Source: an uncultured Pelagibacteraceae bacterium (GTDB lineage Bacteria > Pseudomonadota > Alphaproteobacteria > Pelagibacterales > Pelagibacteraceae). From it: a DNA stretch of 64,000 nt. The notes below the pieces were generated by a model, which was not told the origin of the DNA, made no database searches, and worked only from the letters and a program-made list of their open reading frames with translations. Below are positions 7,596 through 16,538 of this stretch, one piece after another (position 1 is the first letter of the stretch; each line of letters starts with the position of its first letter). A program made the position numbers and the translations under genes. The DNA is taken from the NCBI GenBank assembly GCA_902582315.1, contig CACHRP010000004.1:62001-126000 (forward strand), read 5' to 3'.

Positions 7596-8987
7596 TTAGA
7601 TTTTGTGGAAGTCGTCAACTCCTACAGTGTGGTTTGTACCTGATAATGGAACTTTTGCTAAAGCTGAAGCTTCCATTGTTAAAGCCGCCATATCTTCTGG
7701 CTCTAAAGAGTGAATGTTAGTTTTACCACATGCTCTTGCTAATAATTGCGCTTCTAAAGTCATTGTGTGTAAATAGTTGTAAACTCTCAATGCTGCTTCA
7801 TCAGGATTTAATCTTTTTCTAAGTTTAGGATCCTGTGTTGCTACTCCAACTGGACAACGGCCTGTATGACAGTGATAACAATGACCAGCTGGTACGCCCA
7901 TTTCTTTTTCAAAATTTGACTCTGGAATTTCTTTATTACAATTTAGTGCAATCATAGCACCAGTTCCTATTGCAATTGCGTCAGCTCCAAGCGCTAAAGC
8001 TTTAGCCATATCTGCTCCATCTCTAACACCTCCAGCATATATCAAAGTAACTTTTCCAGTTTTTCCAACGTCATCAATAGCTCTTCTTGCTTCTCTAATA
8101 GCTGCAATACCTGGAATACCAGTATTTGCTGCAGCGATGTGCGGACCAGCACCTGTTGAACCTTCCATTCCGTCTAGATAAATAGAGTCAGGGTCACACT
8201 TAGCGGCCATACGAACGTCGTCATAAACTTTTGCAGCTCCAAGTTTTAATTGTATTGGAACTTTATTTTTTGTCAGTTCTCTTAATTCTTGAACTTTTAA
8301 AGCTAAATCATCCGGACCTAACCAATCAGGATGTCTTGCAGGAGATCTTTGATCTATTCCTGCCGGCAATGATCTCATCTCAGCGACTTGATCAGTAACT
8401 TTTTGACCCATTAAATGACCACCCATACCAACTTTTTGTCCTTGACCAATGAAAACTTCAATTCCATCTGCAAGTTGAGCATGATGTGGATTAAATCCAT
8501 ATCTTGATTGAATACATTGATAGTACCATTTTTCAGAATACCTTCTTTCATCTGGTATCATTCCACCTTCACCAGAACACGTTGCGCTTCCAGCCATTGT
8601 TGCACCTCTTGCTAATGCAGTTTTAGCTTCATAAGAAAGCGCACCAAAACTCATACCAGTAATATATACAGGTATATCTAATTCAATTGGGTTCTCACAT
8701 CTAGGTCCAATTACTGTTTTAGTCTCACATTTTTCTCTATAACCCTCTATTACAAATCTTGTTAAAGTCCCTGGTAGAAATACCAAATCATCAAAAGTTG
8801 GAATTTTTTTCATTAATGCCATTCCACGCATTCTGTATCTTCCCAACTGTGCTTTTATATGAATATCGTCAATAACTTCAGGTGTAAAAATTGAATTATA
8901 ACCTAATAAACTTTTATTTCTTTTTGCAAATTCGCTTTTGCCATTACCATTTGAATGACCGTTTTTACCATTTTTTTTCTTTGTCAT
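7596..8987 (-). CDS. mgsC: N-methylglutamate synthase, FMN/Fe-S catalytic subunit (GlxD-like)
   Basis: The 463 residues correspond to the FMN-binding central domain of glutamate synthase. The TIM-barrel phosphate-binding parts (G-S-T-G-A-G-P, Y-A-G-G-V-R-D-G-A-D) and a C-Y-H-C-H-T-G-R-C-P-V-G-V cysteine cluster for a 3Fe-4S centre are visible in the C-terminal half. In the N-methylglutamate pathway this subunit transfers methylamine-derived nitrogen to give N-methylglutamate. The start overlaps the mgsB stop (TAATG). With mgsA and mgsB it makes a glutamate synthase split into three genes. The alternative family name is GlxD. Confidence 0.85.
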   Translation of the reverse strand: MTKKKNGKNGHSNGNGKSEFAKRNKSLLGYNSIFTPEVIDDIHIKAQLGRYRMRGMALMKKIPTFDDLVFLPGTLTRFVIEGYREKCETKTVIGPRCENPIELDIPVYITGMSFGALSYEAKTALARGATMAGSATCSGEGGMIPDERRYSEKWYYQCIQSRYGFNPHHAQLADGIEVFIGQGQKVGMGGHLMGQKVTDQVAEMRSLPAGIDQRSPARHPDWLGPDDLALKVQELRELTKNKVPIQLKLGAAKVYDDVRMAAKCDPDSIYLDGMEGSTGAGPHIAAANTGIPGIAAIREARRAIDDVGKTGKVTLIYAGGVRDGADMAKALALGADAIAIGTGAMIALNCNKEIPESNFEKEMGVPAGHCYHCHTGRCPVGVATQDPKLRKRLNPDEAALRVYNYLHTMTLEAQLLARACGKTNIHSLEPEDMAALTMEASALAKVPLSGTNHTVGVDDFHKI

Positions 8988-9841
8988 TATATAGCTCCTT
9001 TTTTCTCAGTTGGTTCTAATGCATCGTAATTCCAAAGTTTCTTACCCGCCACAACTTTTGTCATTTTTGAAACATCAAAATTTTCGCCTAATTCAGCTAC
9101 TTTAAGTTTTCTTTTTAACCAATCTATATCACTTTTTGTCATAGGTGACTCAATCGCATCACTACCATATGAGCCAATTTTTCCACCTACATAGATTGTG
9201 CCGTCGTACATAGAGTCTCCTAAATTAATACCAACATCTCCCATAATGACGATTCTACCTCTTTGCATCATAAAACCAGTAAAAGCACCAGCATCTCCAC
9301 CAACAATAATTGTTCCACCTTTTTGGTCAATTCCAGTTCTAGCACCAACGCTGCCTTTGCAGATTAAATCTCCTCCTCTTATAGCAGCACCAAAACACGA
9401 TCCAGCATTTTTCTCAATAACAACTTTACCCGCCATCATGTTTTCTGCACAAGACCAGCCGACTCTTCCATTTACCCTTACCATTGGTCCATCAATTGAA
9501 CCGACACCAAAATAACCTAAGCTTCCTTCGAAAATTAGATTTAATTTATTTAAAATCCCGACACCTAAGCTATGCTTTCCTTGTGGATTTTTAATTACGA
9601 TAGTTCCATATCCTTGACTCATTAATTCATCTATTCGTCTATTTGCTTCCTTACAATCCATATCTTTAACATCAAGGTCTGTTCTTTTGTTGAAATCAAC
9701 ATCATATGCACCCCAATAAAAAAAGTTTTCTGCCTCATCTGGATTAAAGAATTTCTGTTGTGTTTTTCCAGTTAATACCTCTGTATGAAGACCCATTGAT
9801 TGGGCTTTTGTTTTTTTCTCTGCAGTTTTTAAATTTGCCAT
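8987..9841 (-). CDS. mgsB: N-methylglutamate synthase, beta-helix subunit (GlxC-like)
   Basis: The 284 residues form the GXGXG-repeat domain of glutamate synthase (GltB C-terminal domain), which links the amidotransferase and FMN parts. Repeated glycine pairs spaced about 19 residues apart are visible in the second half (for example I-I-V-G-G-D-A-G-A-F-T-G, I-V-I-M-G-D-V-G and I-Y-V-G-G-K-I-G). It overlaps the mgsA end by 13 bases and the mgsC start by one base, which implies a stoichiometric complex. Confidence 0.85.
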   Translation of the reverse strand: MANLKTAEKKTKAQSMGLHTEVLTGKTQQKFFNPDEAENFFYWGAYDVDFNKRTDLDVKDMDCKEANRRIDELMSQGYGTIVIKNPQGKHSLGVGILNKLNLIFEGSLGYFGVGSIDGPMVRVNGRVGWSCAENMMAGKVVIEKNAGSCFGAAIRGGDLICKGSVGARTGIDQKGGTIIVGGDAGAFTGFMMQRGRIVIMGDVGINLGDSMYDGTIYVGGKIGSYGSDAIESPMTKSDIDWLKRKLKVAELGENFDVSKMTKVVAGKKLWNYDALEPTEKKGAI

Positions 9842-10770
9842 ACTTTTACTTCTCCATCAAAAGGATCATATGTATCTATCTCTTGTGGTAATATTGATCT
9901 TATTGCTATTTCTTCTGATCCCATTGCAACTAAATCGTCAGACTCATAAAGCACTAATGGTTTTGCAGCCATAGTATCTTTTGCCATACCTAATGAGTCT
10001 TTTGTTGCAACAAAATAAGTAAACACTCCATCTAAACCAGTTAATGAGTCCTTCATTCCTTCCTCTAAGGTCGCTCCGTTTCTCATTTTTTCTGCTAAAT
10101 AAACAGCTATAAGTTCGGAGTCACATTCTGACATAAATCTCATTCCTTTATTTTCTAACACTCTTCTATTATTCCAATAATTCGTTAATTGTCCGTTATG
10201 AACCACTGAAACATCACTAAAAGGATAACCCCAAAAAGGGTGAGCTGATTTGATATCGACTCCCGACTCTGTAGCCATTCTAGCATGACCTATAGCATGA
10301 GTACCTTTAACATCTCCTAAACCATATCTCTCAGAAACTGTCGCTGCATCGCCTAAATCTTTTATTAGTTCTAAAGATTTTCCAATAGATAATATCTCAA
10401 CACTTTCAATGCTCTCTATCTTTTTTGAAAATTCCATAAGATCATCATTAAATTGCATTTCATATCTGAAAGAATAAGGTGTTAATTGATCTTCTTTAAT
10501 TACTTTTGCTCCTAACTCACTAAGCATATTATCAACTAATTTTTTTCTTTTATCGTAAACACTTGCATCTTCATTTACAGATGTGCTTCCTTCTCCAACA
10601 TTTTCTCCAACTTTAAATCTCATTATGAAATTTTTACCATCATTTTCAGCATATAAGGCGTATCCAGTTGAATCTGGGCCTCTGTGCTTTAATGCTTGCA
10701 ACATTAGCTGAAGCTCGGAACCTACGTTTGAAGATTTTCCTCTATGAATTAATCCTGCAATTCCACACAT
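9829..10770 (-). CDS. mgsA: N-methylglutamate synthase, class II glutamine-amidotransferase subunit (GlxB-like)
   Basis: The protein starts M-C-G-I-A-G, so the nucleophilic Cys2 of class II (Ntn) amidotransferases is in place. G-H-A-R-M-A-T and V-V-H-N-G-Q-L-T-N-Y match the family's substrate-binding blocks, and H-R-G-P-D-S lies near residue 30. The length of 313 residues is typical of GlxB/MgsA. It releases or channels amino groups within the MgsABC complex. A good AAGGA site precedes the ATG. The gene follows the 489-residue glutamine-synthetase-like gene by 18 bases. Confidence 0.85.
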   Translation of the reverse strand: MCGIAGLIHRGKSSNVGSELQLMLQALKHRGPDSTGYALYAENDGKNFIMRFKVGENVGEGSTSVNEDASVYDKRKKLVDNMLSELGAKVIKEDQLTPYSFRYEMQFNDDLMEFSKKIESIESVEILSIGKSLELIKDLGDAATVSERYGLGDVKGTHAIGHARMATESGVDIKSAHPFWGYPFSDVSVVHNGQLTNYWNNRRVLENKGMRFMSECDSELIAVYLAEKMRNGATLEEGMKDSLTGLDGVFTYFVATKDSLGMAKDTMAAKPLVLYESDDLVAMGSEEIAIRSILPQEIDTYDPFDGEVKVWQI

Positions 10771-10788
10771 ATTTTTTTCCTTTTTGTA

Positions 10789-12258
10789 CTACGGCAAACA
10801 ATCTAAATAAGTATCTAGATCCCATTGTGTCGTAGCACCTAAAAATTTTTCCCATTCATCGTTTTTATACCAGTGAAATACTTTATACATTTCATCGGGT
10901 AATGCTGATTTGATTACATCATCTTCAGCTAGTCTTTCTAAAGCTTCACCTAAACTCAATGGAAGTTTTTTAACATCTTTTCCTGCTTTTTGTGCTTCGT
11001 AAATATTTCTAGATTCTGGAGCTGCAGGTTTCATTTTATTACTAATACCGTCGTCACATGCTTTTAATAAAGCTGCTCCTAAAAGGTATGGGTTATGCAT
11101 TGAGTCAACTGATCTATATTCAAATCTTCCAGGCGCTGAAACTCTTAAACCGCATGTTCTATTTTGATAACCCCAATCAGCGTAAACTGGAGCCCAAAAA
11201 CCTTGGTCCCATAATCTTCTATAAGAGTTAACAGTAGATGAACCTAACGCAGTAAGTGCCGGAAGATGTTTCATTATTCCAGCTATTGATTGTAACCCAA
11301 TTTTTCCTGGTAATTGCATATCCTTTGTGTCAGGCATAAACGTGTTAGTTCCACCTGAGACATAACTAAATACTTCTTCAACACCAGGTAATTTTTTATT
11401 ACCTAATTTATTTACAGAAATTTTTCCACCCTTCCATAAAGACATGTTTGTATGACATCCACTAGCTGAAACACCCATAAAAGGTTTAGTCATGAAACAT
11501 GCAATTAGCCCATGTTCTCTAGCAACTTGAGCACAAATTTGTCTATAGGTAGACAGTCTATCTGCATTTCTAAGAACGTTATCGTAAGTCCAGTTTAGCT
11601 CTAGTTGACCTGGCGCATCTTCATGATCTCCTTGGATCATATCAAGACCCATCGCCTTTGAATATTCAATTACTTTCATGAAAACTGGTCTTAAAGATTC
11701 AAATTGATCTATGTGATAACAGAAAGGTTTGGAGAAACCTTTTCCTGTTGGTGTCCCGTCCTCATTTTTAGTAAGCCACATCATTTCTGGCTCTGTTCCA
11801 ACTCTTAATTCTAACCCATGTTTCTTTTGGAATTCATCCATGAAAATTCTTAGGTTTCCTCTACAATCTGATGTTAGGTGGCCACCTGGATTATTTCTTT
11901 CTTCTCTATTTCTAAAACAAGTACAAAAAACTCTTCCAACTCTTTTATCCCAAGGTAACTGAACAAATGTTTCTGGATCAGGTATACCCACAAGCTCCAT
12001 AGCCTCAGGCCCATAACCAATGTAATTATTGTGTCTATCTAGAAATAAGTTTGCTGTTGCTCCGTAAACTAATTGAAATCCTTTTTCAGCAGTTCTTTCC
12101 CAATGATCTGCTGGTATACCTTTACCTACAACTCTTCCAGTTACCGAAATAAATTGAAAATAAATATATGTAATCCCTAATTCATTAATTTTTTCTCTTA
12201 CATTTTTAATTAATTTCGCTCTGCCAGGTTGATTCACGTGTTTTTCTAGATCAGTCAT
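10789..12258 (-). CDS. Glutamine-synthetase-family ligase upstream of mgsABC (substrate uncertain)
   Basis: This 489-residue protein is a second glutamine-synthetase-fold enzyme, clearly different from gmaS. It has the active-site blocks G-D-H-E-D-A-P-G-Q-L-E-L-N-W and S-G-C-H-T-N-M-S-L and the arginine region V-S-A-P-G-R-F-E-Y-R. It probably joins glutamate to ammonia or an amine with ATP. It starts the mgsABC operon with a GGGGGAA ribosome-binding site. In many genomes an enzyme like this is simply called glutamine synthetase. Its pairing with mgsABC and a FAD amine oxidoreductase suggests an N-substituted glutamine product, but the amine is not known. Confidence 0.7.
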   Translation of the reverse strand: MTDLEKHVNQPGRAKLIKNVREKINELGITYIYFQFISVTGRVVGKGIPADHWERTAEKGFQLVYGATANLFLDRHNNYIGYGPEAMELVGIPDPETFVQLPWDKRVGRVFCTCFRNREERNNPGGHLTSDCRGNLRIFMDEFQKKHGLELRVGTEPEMMWLTKNEDGTPTGKGFSKPFCYHIDQFESLRPVFMKVIEYSKAMGLDMIQGDHEDAPGQLELNWTYDNVLRNADRLSTYRQICAQVAREHGLIACFMTKPFMGVSASGCHTNMSLWKGGKISVNKLGNKKLPGVEEVFSYVSGGTNTFMPDTKDMQLPGKIGLQSIAGIMKHLPALTALGSSTVNSYRRLWDQGFWAPVYADWGYQNRTCGLRVSAPGRFEYRSVDSMHNPYLLGAALLKACDDGISNKMKPAAPESRNIYEAQKAGKDVKKLPLSLGEALERLAEDDVIKSALPDEMYKVFHWYKNDEWEKFLGATTQWDLDTYLDCLP

Positions 12259-12327
12259 TTTTCCCCCTTAAAGAATTTTTATTTAGTAAAAGTATCGGAT
12301 ATTTAGTTTAGTGTCCATAATGTTAGT

Positions 12328-13653
12328 CTAACTCCATGGAAAAGGACTGTTCGAAGTAGGGTGCAATTCTCCTTTCGCGTAACGATTGAATCTAAATGGT
12401 TTCAATAATTCGCTTTCGTGGCCCATAATTTCTTCAGCAACAAGTTGCCCAACACCAATCATTTTATAACCATGATTTGCATCAGCAATCATATAAACAT
12501 TTTCAAAAAAACGATCAAAAATAGGGAAGGAGTCTGGAGTTAAGCATCCCAAACCACCTGATGGTCCTTTTCTGTATAGATGAGATTTTCCTTGAAATCT
12601 TTTTTGACAATGAGCTAAAGCCGAAGTCCACATATCAGAAAATTTATCAGTAGTTTGATACTCAGGAGACTCTATTCCATACGGGTCGACATTTACTTTA
12701 TCAAAATGTTTTTCAACAATGTAAGGCGATGTTCCGCCTTGAACTCCTAGCCCCTCAATATCTGGCTTGTAATATATTCCCCACAATTTATCTGTAATTA
12801 ATTTACCATCTTTATCTGAGTATAAAGGGGCATCAGTATCTACATGCGTTACAGGAGGTAATTTTCCATCATTTGTTTTTAAATAATCTTTATCAACTCC
12901 CAAAACACCTTCTTGTAAAAACCAATACTTCCACATTTCAACTTCGTGCATTTTTCCGTCTTTGCCTTTAATGTCAGTTGTCTTTGGAAGTTCTAACATA
13001 TTCCAAAAATCTCTTACCCATGGTCCTGCTCCAATAACAACCTGTTCACAGTCAATAGTTCCTTTATCTGTTACAACTCCAGTAACTGCATTACTGTTAC
13101 TTCCTCTTTTGAAGCCAGTAACTTTAACTCCTTTAACTATATTAGTTCCATTATTATTTGCTTTTACTTCTAATGCTTTAATAGAGTCTTTGTTAAATGC
13201 ATATCCACCTTTTTTCTCATGAAGAACAGATGTAATTCCTTTTGCTTGCCAATCATCAAAGATTGTTTTCATGTATTTTAAACAATCTTTTTCTCCTTCA
13301 ATAAAATCTGACTCATAGCCAATAGCTTTTTGTTGTTCATAAATGCTTGCAACATCTTTATGCATCACTTCAGGTGAAATCTGCAAATATCCTACTGGAT
13401 TATATTTAAATGCTTTAGGATCGCTTTCCCAAACGCTAACAGAGTGTGCCATTAATTCTCTCATGGCTGGCTGGAAATAATTATTTCTTACAACACCACA
13501 TGCAATTCCACTCGCTCCTGCTGCCGTATCTTTCTTTTCCAAAACTACTACGTCGTTTGGATTTTTATATTTTTGAGATAATTTCCAGGCAGTACTTAGA
13601 CCGTGAATTCCTCCACCTATGATAACTACCTTTGCTTTTGTCGGTAATGACAT
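12328..13653 (-). CDS. FAD-dependent amine oxidoreductase, sarcosine oxidase beta-like
   Basis: This 441-residue DAO-family flavoprotein has the N-terminal Rossmann motif G-G-G-I-H-G-L-S-T-A (about residues 13-22), an E-K-K-D ribose-binding turn and the C-terminal D-A-N-H-G-Y-K-M-I-G-V-G block. It resembles SoxB/MgdA subunits, which oxidise N-methyl groups of amino acids, but no SoxD, SoxA or SoxG partner is adjacent. It sits 69 bases upstream of the ligase-mgsABC operon on the same strand. It may oxidise N-methylglutamate or another secondary amine. The true electron acceptor is unknown. Confidence 0.75.
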   Translation of the reverse strand: MSLPTKAKVVIIGGGIHGLSTAWKLSQKYKNPNDVVVLEKKDTAAGASGIACGVVRNNYFQPAMRELMAHSVSVWESDPKAFKYNPVGYLQISPEVMHKDVASIYEQQKAIGYESDFIEGEKDCLKYMKTIFDDWQAKGITSVLHEKKGGYAFNKDSIKALEVKANNNGTNIVKGVKVTGFKRGSNSNAVTGVVTDKGTIDCEQVVIGAGPWVRDFWNMLELPKTTDIKGKDGKMHEVEMWKYWFLQEGVLGVDKDYLKTNDGKLPPVTHVDTDAPLYSDKDGKLITDKLWGIYYKPDIEGLGVQGGTSPYIVEKHFDKVNVDPYGIESPEYQTTDKFSDMWTSALAHCQKRFQGKSHLYRKGPSGGLGCLTPDSFPIFDRFFENVYMIADANHGYKMIGVGQLVAEEIMGHESELLKPFRFNRYAKGELHPTSNSPFPWS

Positions 13654-13744
13654 AATTTCAATTTTTATTTTTCCTGCGACAGAAGTATATATTTTTTTTT
13701 ATATATAAAATTTATAAGTAGTTTTACAACTTAGAGTTTAACCA

Positions 13745-14095
13745 CTAAAAGCTTAAATTTTTTAAGGTATTTAGATAATCATTAAATTCGTTTACAAAAG
13801 ATTTGCTAGGTCTAATAAACTTCTTTCTTTGATCATTAGAAGTTTTCTCTAAATAGAAAAAACCTTTTTCACATGCCTCATTAATTATTAATGCCGATTT
13901 AGGTCGTGAGGTTTTAAAAAGCTTTGTTTTTAATTCCTCTACTGATAAATTTTGTTTAAGTTTATACGCACTCATTACAAGTAGCATCATATGATAATGA
14001 GATGGTGATTTTCTAAAAAAATAGTTGCTTGACGTGTGAGACTCCTTCATTTGATCTTCCCAAAATTCAAGAAGATCCTTAGTAGTTTTACTCAT
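13745..14095 (-). CDS. Small winged-helix (MarR-like) regulator coupled to tdm
   Basis: The 116 residues carry a helix-turn-helix pattern near positions 60-80 (K-T-S-R-P-K-S-A-L-I-I-N-E-A) followed by a wing with S-N-D-Q-R-K-K-F-I, like the DxRxK wing of MarR proteins. Its ATG shares bases with the tdm stop (TAATG at 14093-14097), so it is translated with the demethylase. It is probably a DNA-binding regulator of the TMAO genes. It is shorter than typical MarR proteins (about 140 residues), so the family call is tentative. Confidence 0.6.
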   Translation of the reverse strand: MSKTTKDLLEFWEDQMKESHTSSNYFFRKSPSHYHMMLLVMSAYKLKQNLSVEELKTKLFKTSRPKSALIINEACEKGFFYLEKTSNDQRKKFIRPSKSFVNEFNDYLNTLKNLSF

Positions 14096-16434
14096 TATGA
14101 TCTTACTTTTAATTTTTTTGGATCGTAGTGTGGAAAAGGAACTATTTTTGCTGGTATCCTTTTTTGATGACCGTCTATTTTTCCAACCTCAACTTCTGTA
14201 TCTAATTCCGAATGTCCGACATCTATTCTACAAAGTGCTATATTTTTATTTAAAGTTGGAGAGATACATCCACTTGTAATAATACCAACTTGTGATCTTC
14301 CAATATGAACACAATCTCCGTGATTAGCTTTTTCTTTTCCTGCAAGTTCTAAACCAACCATTTTTTTTTGAGGATTTTCTTTCCTTTTAATCAAAATATC
14401 TTTTCCAATAAAATCTTCGTTTTTAGTTTTAAGAGGAACTGTAAATCCAACACCAGCTTCAAATGGATCAACTTGTCCATCAAATTCATTTCCAAACAAT
14501 ATCAGCCCAGCTTCAATTCGAAGAAGATCAAGTGCTCCAAAACCAGCAGGTATCAATCCTTCGTCCTTACCAGCATCCATTACAACGTCCCAGACCTTTG
14601 GAGCATCAGATGGATGGCACCAAATTTCATAACCCAATTCTCCAGTATATCCTGTTCTTGATACAAGAAGAGGTATTCCACTTAATTCTTTTATTCTACA
14701 AATTGTAAATCTAAACCATTGTAATTCTGATATTTTTGGCTGAGTTGGTGGTGTCCAAATAAATTTTTCTAATATCTTTCTACTATTTGGACCTTGCAAC
14801 GAAATATTGCTTATTTGATCGCTTGAATTTTTTATTCGTACTTTATAATTCTTTTTCTTAGCTTGTTCTTTTAACCATTCGCCCGCATATTCATCACCAC
14901 AAATCCATCTAAATCCATGATCGCTCATTTTTAAAAGCGTACCATCGTCAAACATAAATCCATTATCATAACACATTGATGAATAAACAACTTGACCGAT
15001 TGATAATTTTTTTACATTTCTTGTTAAAGTGTAATTCATTAATTCTTCAGCATCAGGTCCAAGAATTTCAAATTTTCTTAAAGCAGATAAGTCAATAACA
15101 ACAGCTTTTTCCCTACACGCTGTATATTCATTTATCACACCATGCTTAGTGTAATCATTTGGTAACCAATAACCTCTTGCATCAACAAAGTTTCTTGTTA
15201 GTTTTGATGTTCTTTCGTAAAAACCTGTATTTTTTGTTAATTTTGGTTCTGCGTCTGTTTTCATTCTAAAAGCAAATGATTTTGTAAATTCTTTATTTTT
15301 ATCATAAGTTCTAACAAAAATATCAGTCGGATTCCATGAATTACATGGATCAATATCACTTGGACATGCTGATGTACCACATGTTAAATTTTTAAGAGCC
15401 TTCATTATTACATAATCTCCTGGGCGAGCAAAAGATTCATCAGATAGAACTGTATTTTGACCTCCAGCTGAGGTGTTGAAAAAAAGATTAATCGCATGCC
15501 ACCCTTTTTGTTTTTGTACGCCATATTTTTGCATTGCACCTGTTAAATTATCTGAGCAGTTTGGATGACCAAAATAACCAGCATCTTCATAATATTTTGA
15601 TGTGCATGCAAGATTAAAAGTATCATGTCTACCAACAGTGTCTCTTATTACCTCAACTAAAGGCTCATGATCTGTGTCGTAAAACTTTGAGTATAAACCA
15701 GGGCCAGGAAAAGTATTACCCATAAAAGTTCTTGTTGTTTGCCAGTCAAGCCCTTTCTCAACACCCTTTTCAAGCTTTGCTGTATCAAAAGCTACAAAGT
15801 CAGAACACTGTCTGCCTGTTGGACATATAATTTGAATATAGTCTCCCTCTTTAACTTCAAATGAGATTGCAGTTTGTTTATCGATGTTAGTTTCATTTAA
15901 TGGATCAAATACAGGATCCGGAATTATGGAATGCTCTTTATCATTAACTATATTTGCTCTTTTAATGAAAATTGTTAAATCAGTAGGTGGGTTTTGTTCA
16001 TGTACGAGCATTGCAGGTCCTGGTGCTGCAAAAATACTGTAACACCTGTCTTTTGATTTAAATTTTAATTTCTCACCCCACGATGCATCTTTATCAAAAA
16101 CTATTGCTGACTTTGAGTTCTTTATGTTTAGGTTTCTTTTTTTTAATTGAAAAGCTGCAACTCTAGAAGTCTCATCTTTTGATGATAAAATTTTTTTTAT
16201 TTCTGCACTGTCTTTAATCTCTTTTAAGCTAAGCAGTGAAAGATCTGAATTGCCATCTTTATTGAATACTGCTATCTCACAGATTTGATTTCCCTCATTA
16301 TTAATTATTTCAATTTCATCATCAGGAAATAATTGTATTCCTGTTAAACCGCCACCATTAACCACATATCTTTCAACTCCAGGTGGCAACACGTTCAATC
16401 CGGGTTCTCTTATTTGAAATAATTCACTACTCAT
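14095..16434 (-). CDS. tdm: Trimethylamine N-oxide demethylase (DUF1989 + GcvT fusion)
   Basis: This large two-part protein has an N-terminal half related to DUF1989/urea-carboxylase-associated proteins and a C-terminal aminomethyltransferase (GcvT) domain from about residue 395. That domain order is diagnostic for Tdm, which turns TMAO into dimethylamine and formaldehyde. Cysteines at about 277 (N-L-A-C-T) and in the C-G-T-S-A-C-P-S-D cluster at 352-357 fit the reported cysteine-coordinated zinc. The GcvT part probably passes formaldehyde to tetrahydrofolate. The start is set at ATG 16434; an upstream TTG at 16440 is also in frame. It diverges from tmoX across a 104-bp promoter region. Confidence 0.9.
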   Translation of the reverse strand: MSSELFQIREPGLNVLPPGVERYVVNGGGLTGIQLFPDDEIEIINNEGNQICEIAVFNKDGNSDLSLLSLKEIKDSAEIKKILSSKDETSRVAAFQLKKRNLNIKNSKSAIVFDKDASWGEKLKFKSKDRCYSIFAAPGPAMLVHEQNPPTDLTIFIKRANIVNDKEHSIIPDPVFDPLNETNIDKQTAISFEVKEGDYIQIICPTGRQCSDFVAFDTAKLEKGVEKGLDWQTTRTFMGNTFPGPGLYSKFYDTDHEPLVEVIRDTVGRHDTFNLACTSKYYEDAGYFGHPNCSDNLTGAMQKYGVQKQKGWHAINLFFNTSAGGQNTVLSDESFARPGDYVIMKALKNLTCGTSACPSDIDPCNSWNPTDIFVRTYDKNKEFTKSFAFRMKTDAEPKLTKNTGFYERTSKLTRNFVDARGYWLPNDYTKHGVINEYTACREKAVVIDLSALRKFEILGPDAEELMNYTLTRNVKKLSIGQVVYSSMCYDNGFMFDDGTLLKMSDHGFRWICGDEYAGEWLKEQAKKKNYKVRIKNSSDQISNISLQGPNSRKILEKFIWTPPTQPKISELQWFRFTICRIKELSGIPLLVSRTGYTGELGYEIWCHPSDAPKVWDVVMDAGKDEGLIPAGFGALDLLRIEAGLILFGNEFDGQVDPFEAGVGFTVPLKTKNEDFIGKDILIKRKENPQKKMVGLELAGKEKANHGDCVHIGRSQVGIITSGCISPTLNKNIALCRIDVGHSELDTEVEVGKIDGHQKRIPAKIVPFPHYDPKKLKVRS

Positions 16435-16476
16435 AAGCAATCATAAACACTTATATATTATATATATATGTTCTTG

Positions 16477-16505
16477 TTGACTATACATTTTCTTAGGCAC
16501 ATAAT
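16477..16505 (+). promoter_or_regulatory. Sigma-70-type promoter for tmoX
   Basis: TTGACT at 16477-16482 and CATAAT at 16500-16505 are separated by 17 bases, close to the housekeeping consensus, with the tmoX ATG 34 bases after the -10. On the opposite strand TATAAT (16457-16462 reversed) could serve tdm, but no good -35 accompanies it. A regulator acting on both genes would bind here. Confidence 0.55.
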
Positions 16506-16538
16506 TAGTCACTTAATATATTAAGAAAGGGGAAAATA

